Positions 9,052 to 18,012 of a stretch of 64,000 bases of DNA are shown piece after piece. A program made the position numbers and the translations under genes. Source of the stretch: JBHJGM01 sp964405825. GTDB taxonomy: Bacteria > Verrucomicrobiota > Verrucomicrobiia > Opitutales > JBHJGM01. The stretch covers positions 11,366-75,365 of the forward strand of contig CAYOPI010000008.1 in NCBI GenBank assembly GCA_964405825.1, written 5' to 3'. Under the pieces are notes generated by a model. The model did no database searches. It was not told the DNA's origin and worked only from the letters and a program-made list of their open reading frames with translations. The number at the start of each line of letters is the position of its first letter. Positions within the stretch are counted from its first letter, which is position 1.

Positions 9052-11079
9052 TCAGGCGCCGACGCTGGCCTCCTCGGGTTTGGCCTCCGTGCCGTCGCTG
9101 GCGCTGGAGGGCGAGGACGTCGGCTTGGGCTTCTCCTCGGGCACGCTCAGGTGATAGCCGCCCGGACCTTCCAGCAGCCACAGGAAGACCGACACCACCG
9201 TCGTCAGCAGGCCCACGATGACGAACCAGAAGGCGTTGCCGTAACCCGTCGCGAAGAACGACCAGGCCATCCCGAAGATCAGCAGCCCGACCGAGGCAAA
9301 GAGCGGGAACCAGCTCTGGCTTGGCATGTGGATGCCGTGACCGTCGTCGGGCTCGTACTCGATCTGCTGGCCAAACTTCTTGTGCATCCACCAGGCATCG
9401 CGGCCGGGGATGATCGGCGTCTTGGCAAAGTTGTAGACCGGTGGCGGAGAGGAGGCCAGTGACCACTCCAGCGTCCGCGCATCCCAGGGATCGTCCTCGC
9501 ATTTCTTGCCGCGGAAGAGCGTCAGGGCCACGTCGATGAAAACGAAGAGCACGCCGAAGCCCAGGACGAACGCGCCGAGGGTGGCCACGTGGTTCCACAT
9601 GAAAAAGCCCGTCTCCTCCAGGTAGATGTGCGTGCGGCGCGGCATCCCGGCCAGCCCGAGCCAGTGCATCGGGAAGAAGGCCACGTTGAAGCCCACCACA
9701 ATCAGCCAGAAGCTCCAATAGCCCAGCTTCTTGTTCATCATCCGGCCCGTGATCAATGGAATCCAGTGGTACAGCCCGCCGATCAGCCCGAGCAGCACCC
9801 CGCCGATCAGCACGTAGTGAAAGTGCGCCACCACAAAGTAGGTGTCGGTCTGCTGCAGGTCCGCCGGCGCGGCCGAGTGCATGATCCCCGAAAAGCCGCC
9901 CATCATGAACATCCAGATGAAGCCCAGCGCGTAGCACATCGGCACGGTGAAGCGCACCTGACCGCCCCAGATCGTCCCGATCCAGTTAAAAATCTTCACC
10001 CCGGTGGGCACCGCGATGGCCATCGTCAACAGCGAGAAAGCCGCCATCCCGATTTTGCCCAGGCCCGTCGCAAACATGTGGTGCGCCCACACCGCAAAGC
10101 CCAGGAACCCAATCACCGCCCCGGAGAAGACCACGATCGGATAGCCAAAGAGCGGCTTGCGCGAGCCCGTTGGCAGAATCTCCGACACGATCCCCATCGC
10201 TGGCAGGATCAGAATGTACACCTCCGGGTGGCCGAAAATCCAGAACAGGTGCTGCCAGAGAATTGGCTGACCGCCCATCTCCACCCGGAAGAAGTTTGTG
10301 TTGAAGGTGCGGTCGAACATCAGCTCGATCAGCGCGATCGTGATGGCCGGAAACGCAAAGATGATCAGAAAGGCCGTGATCAGCGTCATCCACGTGAACA
10401 CCGGCATGCGCATCATCGTCATCCCCGGCGCGCGCATGTTGAGGATGGTCGTAATGAAGTTGAACGACGCCGCCAGGGAGGCCACCCCCAGCACCTGCAG
10501 GCCCAGCACCCACAGGTCCGAGCCGATCCCCGTATACTCGTCCGCAGTGAGCGGCAGGTACCCGAACCAGCCGCCGGCCGGAACGATTTCCCAGCGCCCG
10601 TCAATCGGCTCCCACCAGCCCGCGTAGAAGGCGAACTGCAGAAACCAGCTCAGGTTCAAGATCAGCCCGCCCGCGACAAACGACCACAGACTGAAGGCAT
10701 TCAGCCGTGGAAAGGCCACGTCGCGCGCGCCAATCTGTAGCGGCATGATGTAATTGAAGAAGGCGGCCGACAACGGCATGACCCCCAGAAAGATCATCGT
10801 CGTGCCGTGCATCGTGAAGAGCTGGTTATACTGCGTGGCCGTGATGAAGTCGTTCTCCGGAACGGCCAGCTGCGTGCGGATCAGCAGCGCCTCCACCCCG
10901 CCCAGCAAAAAGTAAAACAGCGCGAAGGCCCCGTAGAGGATGCCGATTTTCTTGTGGTCGACCGTGGTCAGCCAGTCCACCAGACCGCGCGAGCGATCAG
11001 GGCGCGTCAGCCCGATCTCGCTCTTGGTCGGGGGCAGGTCGAACTTCGTGGGGACAGGCGCGTCGGCGGTGTTTGCCAT
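9052..11079 (-). CDS. ctaD: Cytochrome c oxidase subunit I (catalytic, aa3/caa3 type)
   Basis: 675 residues, longer than the ordinary 530-560. Metal ligands are visible: MHGTTMIFLG for low-spin heme a, the His-Tyr crosslink motif HPEVYILILP and the pair WAHHMFATG for CuB, and AHFHYVLIGG for heme a3 and heme a. The protein catalyses O2 reduction to water with proton pumping. After the usual twelve helices the chain continues into about two further helices (FASVGLLIFGMAWSFF and the next segment) plus an acidic/proline tail, as in caa3-type enzymes with extended subunit I. It lies between subunits II and III. Confidence 0.95.
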   Translation of the reverse strand: MANTADAPVPTKFDLPPTKSEIGLTRPDRSRGLVDWLTTVDHKKIGILYGAFALFYFLLGGVEALLIRTQLAVPENDFITATQYNQLFTMHGTTMIFLGVMPLSAAFFNYIMPLQIGARDVAFPRLNAFSLWSFVAGGLILNLSWFLQFAFYAGWWEPIDGRWEIVPAGGWFGYLPLTADEYTGIGSDLWVLGLQVLGVASLAASFNFITTILNMRAPGMTMMRMPVFTWMTLITAFLIIFAFPAITIALIELMFDRTFNTNFFRVEMGGQPILWQHLFWIFGHPEVYILILPAMGIVSEILPTGSRKPLFGYPIVVFSGAVIGFLGFAVWAHHMFATGLGKIGMAAFSLLTMAIAVPTGVKIFNWIGTIWGGQVRFTVPMCYALGFIWMFMMGGFSGIMHSAAPADLQQTDTYFVVAHFHYVLIGGVLLGLIGGLYHWIPLITGRMMNKKLGYWSFWLIVVGFNVAFFPMHWLGLAGMPRRTHIYLEETGFFMWNHVATLGAFVLGFGVLFVFIDVALTLFRGKKCEDDPWDARTLEWSLASSPPPVYNFAKTPIIPGRDAWWMHKKFGQQIEYEPDDGHGIHMPSQSWFPLFASVGLLIFGMAWSFFATGYGNAFWFVIVGLLTTVVSVFLWLLEGPGGYHLSVPEEKPKPTSSPSSASDGTEAKPEEASVGA

Positions 11080-11103
11080 AGTCAGCTCTTTGGGTTCAGG
11101 AAG

Positions 11104-12543
11104 TTATCGCAGCGTCATCAGGTACTGGGTCAGGGCGTCGACCTCCTGGGTGGTCAGCGGATCGCCGCTGGCCTTCAGCCGGGCCAGAATCGTCGCGTAG
11201 TTGCCTTCGCCCCAGAACATCAGGTTGCCCGGCTTGATGTCATCGTCGGCCCCGACGTACTCACCCGTTTCCGAGTCGAGGATCAGCAGCCCCTTCTCGG
11301 TGATCAGATTGCCCTCGTCGTCTTCGCCCACCGGCACGGGGTACTCCTGATTGGTGTTCAGAATCCAGCGGTAGAAATTCTCATAGAGGAACTCGTCCTT
11401 GATGACCGTCGACGGACCCCGCTCGGTGTTGTCGAGCAAACCAGCGGCCATCGTCTTGCGGGCCGAGATGTAGGTGAGGTCGGGCCCCTGCACCGTCAGG
11501 TAGGGCGAGCCCTGAATCGCGTGGCAGGTCGTGCACCCGGCCTTCCCGCTGAAGAGCATCGCACCGTGCTGTACGGGGTCGTCTTTCAACGATTCCGGAT
11601 CGGCCTGCACCGTGCGAATCCACGCCAGCCAGTGGTCCATGTTCGACGGGGTGGGATTGTCCTCGGTCGGCTCGGCCTTGAAGCCTCCCGGAGCCCCCTG
11701 GCCCTCGCGATAACCGGCCACCCAGTCGGCAAACTCGGCATCCGAAACCGCGTCGCAGCGAAACAGCATGTAGGCGTGTGACTCCCCACAGAACTCCGCG
11801 CACTGCCCGTAGTAGTGGCCTTCCTCGTCGGCCTGAATCCACATCCAGTTCAGGCGCCCGGGCATCATGTCAATCTTGCCCGCCAGCTTCGGCAGCCAGA
11901 AGGAGTGGATCACGTCGGCCGAGCGCAACTCCACGCGCACCACCTTGCCCACGGGGATCTTGAACTCGTTCGAACTCTTGATGCCCAGCTGCGGGTACTC
12001 AAAATTCCACCACCATTGATACCCGATGGCCTTGATGATGAGCACGTCGTCTTCGTCGGCGGTGTCGGCCAGGGCCAGCAACTCGGCCTGCTCGTGCGCC
12101 GCCGCCGCCGGCGAATACCACGCTCCCAGCAGCGACGCCTCGTAGTTCTCCGCATCCTCGGGCAGCTCGGTGATGTACCAGATCGCGTCCAGGGTCGGGA
12201 TGGCGATGATTACCAGCAGCAGCACCGAGGCGACAATCAGGCCGATCTCAATCAGCGGGTTGCCGTGGCCCTGCTTGGGCAGCGGCTTGTTCTCGTCTCC
12301 GGGGCGGAAACGGTAGCGCCACACCACCCAGGCCAGCACGCCGCCCACAATCACAAAGATGAACAGGCTCACCCAGACCGTCACCATGAACAGGTCCAGC
12401 TGCTCCTGCGCCACCGGGCCCTTCGGGTCCAGCGTGGACTGCGGCAAATCAAAGCGGCACCCGCTCAGAAACAGCCACAAAGGTGCGAAGGCGCTCAGGC
12501 ACAACAGGCCCAACTTCGCCTTTGTCTTGCGAATAATCAGCAT
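11104..12543 (-). CDS. ctaC: Cytochrome c oxidase subunit II with fused C-terminal cytochrome c domain
   Basis: 479 residues. A lipoprotein signal ends in LSGC, followed by two membrane helices and a periplasmic CuA domain. The CuA site is visible as HSFWLP and then GQCAEFCGESHAYM near residues 245-258. A C-terminal heme-binding domain has CTTCH near residue 337. The fusion defines a caa3-type enzyme in which the attached cytochrome c feeds electrons to CuA. It is the first structural gene of the minus-strand oxidase run; the divergent cupredoxin gene begins 134 bases away, so regulatory signals for both lie in 12544-12677. Confidence 0.95.
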   Translation of the reverse strand: MLIIRKTKAKLGLLCLSAFAPLWLFLSGCRFDLPQSTLDPKGPVAQEQLDLFMVTVWVSLFIFVIVGGVLAWVVWRYRFRPGDENKPLPKQGHGNPLIEIGLIVASVLLLVIIAIPTLDAIWYITELPEDAENYEASLLGAWYSPAAAAHEQAELLALADTADEDDVLIIKAIGYQWWWNFEYPQLGIKSSNEFKIPVGKVVRVELRSADVIHSFWLPKLAGKIDMMPGRLNWMWIQADEEGHYYGQCAEFCGESHAYMLFRCDAVSDAEFADWVAGYREGQGAPGGFKAEPTEDNPTPSNMDHWLAWIRTVQADPESLKDDPVQHGAMLFSGKAGCTTCHAIQGSPYLTVQGPDLTYISARKTMAAGLLDNTERGPSTVIKDEFLYENFYRWILNTNQEYPVPVGEDDEGNLITEKGLLILDSETGEYVGADDDIKPGNLMFWGEGNYATILARLKASGDPLTTQEVDALTQYLMTLR

Positions 12544-12587
12544 TTTCAGGAATTCAGGGGTAGCAGCAACAGGTCCAGAACGTGCGG

Positions 12588-12605
12588 GACCCGGTCAGGC
12601 GGGTC
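12588..12605. repeat. Short perfect inverted repeat in the ctaC leader
   Basis: GACCCG at 12588-12593 and CGGGTC at 12600-12605 form a 6-bp perfect inverted repeat with a 6-base loop, 45-62 bases upstream of the ctaC start in the divergent interval. It could be a leader hairpin or an operator. In a GC-rich genome such a repeat can also occur by chance. Confidence 0.25.
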
Positions 12606-12677
12606 AAAGCATAAGTATCAGGGGGCCAAAGTAGTAGACAGATTCACTCAAGAGTATCCATCGGCTTTAGCAAGATC

Positions 12678-13265
12678 ATGATGCTACCAATTTTTTCGCG
12701 TTCCCTCACTCTGCCGCGCCTTTGTGGTTATTCACTGACAAAGACGGCGAAATGCGTGCCTCTGGCCGTAGCCCTGACCCTCGTTGTGGCAGGCTGCAAC
12801 GGCGGGGATTCCGATCCCTCCACCGCCTCGAAGCCCTCCGTCGTCCAGGTGGGAGCCGACGGTGTTTACCGCGTCGCGCTGGAAGGCACCGATGCCCGCG
12901 TTTTTCACGCGGATCGGTTCGAGTTGCCGCCGGGTGTGCCGGTCGAACTCAAGCTCACCAACACCGGCACGATGCCCCGCGCGCAGATGGCCCACAACTT
13001 TGTTCTGGTGGCCGATGACTCGCAGCTCTTCGAGTTCAACCTGGCCGCGGGCACGGCGGCCGACACCGATCACGTCCCGCCCGGTTACGACGACTACGTG
13101 CTGGCCGCCAGCGCACTGGCCGGACCGGGCGAGACGGTCACGGTCACGTTCACCGCGCCGACCCAACCCGGTCGCTACCCCTTCCTCTGCACCTTCCCCG
13201 GCCACTACGACGCCGGCATGAAAGGCGTCCTCGTGGTGACCGGGGCGGCGTCTACCGTCGAATAA
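12678..13265 (+). CDS. Cupredoxin (azurin-like blue copper) lipoprotein
   Basis: 195 residues. A long N-terminus leads to a lipobox VAGC near residue 38, so the mature protein is probably lipid-anchored on the periplasmic side. The copper ligands of an azurin-type site are visible: His in MAHNFVLV, then Cys and His in LCTFPGHYDAG, and Met in GMKGVL. The insert VPPGYDDYVLAAS before the last strands matches azurin-related proteins. It is transcribed divergently from the caa3 oxidase genes and is a plausible electron donor or copper carrier for that oxidase, which is an inference from position. Confidence 0.85.
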   Translation: MMLPIFSRSLTLPRLCGYSLTKTAKCVPLAVALTLVVAGCNGGDSDPSTASKPSVVQVGADGVYRVALEGTDARVFHADRFELPPGVPVELKLTNTGTMPRAQMAHNFVLVADDSQLFEFNLAAGTAADTDHVPPGYDDYVLAASALAGPGETVTVTFTAPTQPGRYPFLCTFPGHYDAGMKGVLVVTGAASTVE

Positions 13266-13282
13266 GCCGGCCCGCGACCGGC

Positions 13283-14521
13283 TCAACCCTCCGAGGCCGA
13301 CACGGGCGGATTGCCCGCGGCCAGTTGCTGGCGCACGGCCTGCAACAGATCCACCAGCACGAGTTCGGCCTCCGCAGAGAGCTGGCCGGTTTGGGCCAGA
13401 TAGGTGCAGAACCGGTGCACCGCCGGGTGTTCGATGCAATTGCCCGCCAGTGACCAGCGCGCGCTCTGGAAGAGCACGTCCTTGAGCGCGGCCTGACGCT
13501 GGGTGTCGTCGAGGGAGTCGGCCACATCGGCCAGACTTCGCAAGGTCCCCTCGTAATCAGCGTATTCCAGCAGTTGGACAATCGGCTGGAGCGAAAGGAT
13601 GTCGCCCGAGGCAAAGAACCGGAACCAGTGCATCTCCAGGGCCTCGGGGCTGTGGATGGCATCGGTGGAGTCGGGCAGGCGCAAGTTGCGCGCTTCGTGG
13701 TAGAGTGAGGCTTCGGCACCGGAGAAACCCTCGAACAGCTCCGGGTCGCGGTGCTGCAGGAGCCCCAGCATGAACGCGATGTTCTTGCGCTGCGTCGGCG
13801 TACCCTCGCTCAGGGCCGCCACCAGGTGCGCGTGCAGCCACTGGTTCTGCGCAAAGACTTCACGAAAGAAGATCACCTGCGCCCAGGAGCGCACCGCGGC
13901 GTCGGCCATCGGCTCGGCCGACTCGAGAAAGCCTTTCAGGGCGCGCCCGGGCGTCGGATCGAGGTAGTAATGCGTCAGCCAGTACTCAAACTCGCTGGCG
14001 GTCTCAAAGGAAGCCACCGCCTGCAGCGCCTGCAGTTCGACGTAAGCGCCGACCGTGACCGCTTCGTCGCGCACGTGGTCGGTCACGGTGGCGTGGATGC
14101 GGTAGGTGCCCGGAGCGTACTCGGGCTCGAAGCGCAGAATCGCAACTTCGTTGGCCGTCATGTAGGTGCGCGTGGCGTTCATCGGCTGGTGCAGGGCGGT
14201 CAGGTCATCGCCGCGCTGCAGTTGGCTGCCGTCGGGTCCGCTCAGAACGATGTCATAGGTCACGTGCGACTGGCCTTCGTGGCTGATCCCGAAGTGCTTC
14301 AGAAAGAGATTCAGCTCAACGGTCTGGCCGGGGTGCACGAGGCCGAGGTTGTGGGCGGCGTAGGTGTCGCCACGGGCCCAGAGGGTGACCTCCGGATCAA
14401 AGGCCGAACGCGTCAGGAAGGCGTTCAGCGGGGCGTCCGTCCCGGACTGGGCGAAGGTGCTGGCGCACAGTGGCGCGCAGGCGAAAACGATGCCGGCAAG
14501 GCGGCGGGTCAGGTGAAACAT
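13283..14521 (-). CDS. Hypothetical secreted protein within the oxidase-biogenesis cluster
   Basis: 412 residues from the ATG at 14521, chosen because it gives a clean signal peptide (MFHLTRRLAGIVFACAPL, cleavage after TFAQ). An upstream in-frame start would add 12 non-signal residues. Residues about 30-165 are beta-rich with Ig-like spacing (GQTVELNLFLKHFG, APGTYRIHATVTD). Residues 165-412 are mostly alpha-helical with repeated amphipathic helices, possibly HEAT-like. No metal motif stands out and no family is recognised. It lies between the DUF420 gene and the cupredoxin gene and converges on the latter with a 17-base gap; a 6-bp inverted repeat (AGCCGG/CCGGCT, 13265-13283) spans that gap. 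Confidence 0.6.
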   Translation of the reverse strand: MFHLTRRLAGIVFACAPLCASTFAQSGTDAPLNAFLTRSAFDPEVTLWARGDTYAAHNLGLVHPGQTVELNLFLKHFGISHEGQSHVTYDIVLSGPDGSQLQRGDDLTALHQPMNATRTYMTANEVAILRFEPEYAPGTYRIHATVTDHVRDEAVTVGAYVELQALQAVASFETASEFEYWLTHYYLDPTPGRALKGFLESAEPMADAAVRSWAQVIFFREVFAQNQWLHAHLVAALSEGTPTQRKNIAFMLGLLQHRDPELFEGFSGAEASLYHEARNLRLPDSTDAIHSPEALEMHWFRFFASGDILSLQPIVQLLEYADYEGTLRSLADVADSLDDTQRQAALKDVLFQSARWSLAGNCIEHPAVHRFCTYLAQTGQLSAEAELVLVDLLQAVRQQLAAGNPPVSASEG

Positions 14522-14596
14522 GGGGCAGTGGGGGTGGGGGATTGTCCCGAGGGACAACGCAGAATACCCCGGCCGCGCCCCGGCGTCAACCCGCCC

Positions 14597-15049
14597 TCAT
14601 GCCTTTGGAAACCATTGATACAGAAAAAAATACACCAGTACCCCGGTAATGGAAACGTAGTACCACAAAGGGAAGGTAATGCGTGCCCATTTTCGATGCA
14701 CTTCAAATCGCGCTCTCACGGCCAGATAGATTGTACGTAGCACGAGCGGCACGATCACCATCGCCAGAATCACATGTGTGATCAGGATGAAGTAATAGAT
14801 GCCCGCCCAGAGGCCCTCGCCGCCAAACTCCCGGTTCGCGGTCAGCCCGTACACCGGACGCAGGGCCTTGTGGGCCACGTAGCTGATCAGGAAGACCGCC
14901 GAAACCGCCACTGCCGCAATCATGCAGCGCATGTGCGCCTCCTTGCGCTTGCCAAGGATGAAGATGAAGCCCGCCGTCAACAGCAGCGTCGCGACCGCGT
15001 TGAGCCCGGCGTTCAGCGCGGGGTGCAGTTCCTCCAGCCAGTACTCCAT
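14597..15049 (-). CDS. DUF420 family membrane protein, oxidase-associated
   Basis: 150 residues with four to five hydrophobic helices and conserved His in ISYVAHKALRP and in ITHVILAMVIVPL. This matches the DUF420 (YozB-like) family, which travels with heme-copper oxidase assembly genes. It sits directly after ctaB with a 12-base gap, on the same strand and probably in the same transcript. The conserved histidines suggest heme or copper binding in the membrane; this is inference, as the biochemical role of the family is not established to my knowledge. Confidence 0.82.
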   Translation of the reverse strand: MEYWLEELHPALNAGLNAVATLLLTAGFIFILGKRKEAHMRCMIAAVAVSAVFLISYVAHKALRPVYGLTANREFGGEGLWAGIYYFILITHVILAMVIVPLVLRTIYLAVRARFEVHRKWARITFPLWYYVSITGVLVYFFLYQWFPKA

Positions 15050-15061
15050 CGAGTCTGGTCT

Positions 15062-16012
15062 TCAGCCCAGGATCAGCGGGGCCAGCCAGCGGTCGGCCAC
15101 CAGGGCAAAGAGCACCAGCGGCAGGTAGGCAATCGAGGCCAGAAAGAGCCGCTTGGCCGGCTTGTCGCGTTCGGTGGTGCCCGCCCGGTAGAAGGCCCAG
15201 GCCGGCCGCAGAAAAAGGTAGCCGCCGTAGACCGCCGCCGGGGCATAAATCAGCCAGGAGGCCTGACCCTGAAACAGCGGCGCCAGGCTGATCGCCACCA
15301 GCAACACGGTGAAGCCCAGCGACAACAGCGCGCAGGAACGGCCCGAAGGATCCGTCACCGAGGCCATCGGCATGCCGGCCTTGGCGTAGTCCTTGCGGTG
15401 GTTCCAGGCGATCGCCAGGAAGTGCGGAATCTGCCAGGCGAAGAGAATGCCAAAAAGCGTCCAGCCCAACGCACCCAACGCATTGTTGGCCGCGGCCCAG
15501 CCGATCAGCGGGGGCAACGCGCCCGGCACCGCGCCGACCAAAGTGGCCCAGGGTGTGCGCGTTTTCAGCGGGGTGTAGACCAGCAGGTACGAGGCGATCG
15601 TCGCCGCGGTCAGCCCCGCCGCCAGATAGTTGGTCCCCCAGCCGACAAGCAGCACTCCGGCCACCCCCAGAACGAGTCCCAGCGCCAGGGCTACGTCCGG
15701 CGAAACCGTTCCCGCTGGCAGTGGCCGTGCGCGCGTGCGGGCCATCCGTGCGTCCAGCTCGCGCTCCATCCACTGGTTGAGCGCACCACAGGCACCGGCG
15801 GCCAGGCTCGTGCCCAGCAGCATCCACAGAAACGGCGTAAACGCACTCGTGGGCGTGCCCGCCAGGTAGCCCACCACCGCAGTGATGACCGCCAGCAGGC
15901 TCAGGCGCGGCTTGGTCAACGCCCACAGCTCGGAGGCAACCGCGCGTGAACGCACGGAGGCTGGGGCATCCACGCGTTCGGTCGAAGTCGGACTCGAAGT
16001 CAACGGCGGCAT
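15062..16012 (-). CDS. ctaB: Protoheme IX farnesyltransferase (heme O synthase)
   Basis: 316 residues of an integral membrane UbiA-type prenyltransferase. The first Asp-rich motif reads NQWMERELDARMART, followed by the conserved RPLPAG. The second conserved loop is NHRKDYAKAGMPM. The enzyme transfers a farnesyl group to heme B to give heme O, the precursor of heme A for the oxidase. It follows ctaA with a 40-base gap and precedes the DUF420 gene, forming a heme-A biogenesis run on the minus strand. Confidence 0.93.
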   Translation of the reverse strand: MPPLTSSPTSTERVDAPASVRSRAVASELWALTKPRLSLLAVITAVVGYLAGTPTSAFTPFLWMLLGTSLAAGACGALNQWMERELDARMARTRARPLPAGTVSPDVALALGLVLGVAGVLLVGWGTNYLAAGLTAATIASYLLVYTPLKTRTPWATLVGAVPGALPPLIGWAAANNALGALGWTLFGILFAWQIPHFLAIAWNHRKDYAKAGMPMASVTDPSGRSCALLSLGFTVLLVAISLAPLFQGQASWLIYAPAAVYGGYLFLRPAWAFYRAGTTERDKPAKRLFLASIAYLPLVLFALVADRWLAPLILG

Positions 16013-16052
16013 ACAGGGATCAGGGTCAGTCGGGACATCAGGGCGGGCAGCA

Positions 16053-17084
16053 TCATCCTGCGGTCGCGAGTTCCCGGGCGGGCTCCTTGCTTGTGGAAGC
16101 AGCCGCCCGCTGGGGACTTGCGGATGTGCGAAGGGGAAGGGCGAAGGTTGAAAATGTCAATAACCACGTCGTGGCCACCAGCGCGGCGCCAAAAACCAGG
16201 TGCGCCGTGGCCACCCAGGCACTGATCAGCGTCCACACCGTCAGCGCGCCCAGGCCGACCTGCACAATCAGGAGTGAGGCCACCACGTAGGCGCCCAGGC
16301 GTTGGACGGGACGCACCGTGCGGTTCACGCTGAGCTTCCAGGTGAAGACCACCAGCGCAATGCTCACCAGGACCGCGCCGACCCGGTGCAAAAAGTTCAT
16401 CAGGATGTAGTGGTTCCACACATCCGGGATGAGCGAGCCGTCCTGCGCCGCGTGGGGAAAGTAGGGAATCGAGAGTCCGGCGTCGATGTGGCGCACAACC
16501 GCGCCGAGGGCCACCTGCGCCAGCAGCAGCCCGCAGCTGAGTGCCCCCCAGAAGCGCAGGCTGCGCAGGGCCGGCGGTCGTTCCAGCCGGCCCGTCCGGG
16601 CATAGGCCCGCAGTTGCACCAGAACGAGCGTCGCCAGCATTGCCACCACGATCTGTGCGCCGACCGCGTGCACGACGCAGAAAGTCTCGGCCACCACGTT
16701 GGTTGGGCTGCCGGTGTTGAGCTGGTCCAGACGCACGCGCAGCCCGCCCAGGACGCCCTGCACAATCACCATTCCCAGAAAACTCCAACCCAGCCAACGT
16801 ACCCAACGACGCCCGTCCACGCGATGTATCCACACCGCCATCACAATCGCCAGCAGGCCCACCAGCGCGCCCAGCAGGCGGTGGCTGTGTTCGGCAAACA
16901 TGTGCGGATCGTCCAGCCAGCCCTCGGGGTTGACCGAGCCATTGGAGAAGGGCCAGTCCAGAAACGCCATCCCCGCCAGGATGCTCGTGGTGTGTGCGCC
17001 CATCGTGATCAGCAACGTGGTGGGAACCAGCGTCAGCAGGCACGTGTAAAAGAGGCCGGGACGATAGGCGATGGAACGAGACAT
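16053..17084 (-). CDS. ctaA: Heme A synthase (COX15/CtaA family)
   Basis: 343 residues with about eight hydrophobic helices in two pseudo-symmetric halves. Conserved heme-ligand histidines appear in EHSHRLLGALVGL, VVHAVGAQIVV, RHIDAGLSIPYFPH and FLHRVGAVLVS, the order expected for CtaA. The enzyme oxidises heme O to heme A. It is the promoter-proximal gene of the ctaA-ctaB-DUF420 run and is divergent from the SCO gene, with only 64 bases between start codons, so both are likely switched together. Confidence 0.92.
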   Translation of the reverse strand: MSRSIAYRPGLFYTCLLTLVPTTLLITMGAHTTSILAGMAFLDWPFSNGSVNPEGWLDDPHMFAEHSHRLLGALVGLLAIVMAVWIHRVDGRRWVRWLGWSFLGMVIVQGVLGGLRVRLDQLNTGSPTNVVAETFCVVHAVGAQIVVAMLATLVLVQLRAYARTGRLERPPALRSLRFWGALSCGLLLAQVALGAVVRHIDAGLSIPYFPHAAQDGSLIPDVWNHYILMNFLHRVGAVLVSIALVVFTWKLSVNRTVRPVQRLGAYVVASLLIVQVGLGALTVWTLISAWVATAHLVFGAALVATTWLLTFSTFALPLRTSASPQRAAASTSKEPARELATAG

Positions 17085-17113
17085 GGACTTGAAGACAACG
17101 GGGTCGGAAGCAG

Positions 17114-17141
17114 TTGCGCGGAGTATTCAAAGCGCTATACT
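17114..17141 (+). promoter_or_regulatory. Predicted sigma70-like promoter for the SCO gene
   Basis: TTGCGC (17114-17119) and TATACT (17136-17141) are separated by 16 bases and end seven bases before the ATG of the SCO gene at 17149. If used, the transcript would be leaderless or nearly so. This is a prediction from consensus matching only. Confidence 0.4.
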
Positions 17142-17148
17142 ACGCCAC

Positions 17149-18012
17149 ATGTTTCCGTTCAAGCCCTCTGAATTGGTTTTGGGAGTGTTTGCAGCAGCCC
17201 TTCTGAGCCTTAGCACAACTACGATTGCAGCCCGCACGATCGCGGCCGAGGTGCTCTCGGTAAATCCGGAAACACGCACGGCCCAGCTGCGCGAACAGGG
17301 CGCCAGCGAGGATGCGGTGATGACCGCGCGCATGGGTGCCGGAGACCTCTCTCTGGATTGGACCGGTCGGCAGATCCGCGGCGAACTGGTCGGCGGCAAC
17401 TCGCCTTTCCTGGAACGCATCTGGCCGGACGACCCCGTGGCGAAGCGGCAGGCCGACGGCGTGAATCGCCAGCTGCGCCGCGACACGGTCGAGCGGGGGC
17501 GGCGCGTCTTCCGCGCCAACGGCGAGTACATGCCGCCTTTCGCCCTCTACGATCAGAGCGGCCGCCTCTTCACCAACGAGCAACTCAAGGGCAAGTACAC
17601 CGTGCTCAACTTCGTCTTCACCCGCTGTCAGGACGCCACCATGTGCCCGGCTGCAACCACCCGCATGGTCCGTCTGCAGAACGCCCTGGCCGAGACCGAC
17701 CTCGCAAAGCGCGTGCAGCAGGTCACCTTCACTTTCGACCCCGAGTACGACACCCCCGGCATCCTGCGCGCCTACGGTGATTCCCGCGGCATCGACCCCG
17801 AGCGCTTCCGGCTGCTCACCGGCGACGCGCAGGCCATCCGAGACCTCTGCGCACAGTTTGGTATCCGGGTAAAGGCAATCAACAATACGCTCGATCACAC
17901 CATGTCGACGGTTCTGCTCGACCCCAACGGCAAGATCCGCTTTCGCAAGACAGGGAGTCGTTGGACCTCCCAGGAGTTTATCGACTTCATCCAGGCCATG
18001 GAATCTTCGTGA
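17149..18012 (+). CDS. SCO1/SenC family copper chaperone with a Cys-X5-Cys site
   Basis: 287 residues from the ATG at 17149. An N-terminal hydrophobic segment serves as signal or anchor. A small domain follows (residues about 25-85: EVLSVNPETRTAQLREQG) that resembles the copper-efflux-type module seen before some SCO domains. The thioredoxin-like SCO domain covers residues 110-285, with Cys160 and Cys166 in TRCQDATMCP and the distal His250 in TLDHTM. SCO proteins deliver copper to CuA of subunit II. The classical site is Cys-X3-Cys; here there are five residues between the cysteines. Its TGA stop overlaps the GTG start of the next gene (GTGA). Confidence 0.85.
   Translation: MFPFKPSELVLGVFAAALLSLSTTTIAARTIAAEVLSVNPETRTAQLREQGASEDAVMTARMGAGDLSLDWTGRQIRGELVGGNSPFLERIWPDDPVAKRQADGVNRQLRRDTVERGRRVFRANGEYMPPFALYDQSGRLFTNEQLKGKYTVLNFVFTRCQDATMCPAATTRMVRLQNALAETDLAKRVQQVTFTFDPEYDTPGILRAYGDSRGIDPERFRLLTGDAQAIRDLCAQFGIRVKAINNTLDHTMSTVLLDPNGKIRFRKTGSRWTSQEFIDFIQAMESS

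Noticed and set aside
9589..10740. 383-codon plus-strand open frame
   Set aside because: Antisense of oxidase subunit I; composition dominated by His, Pro and Arg.
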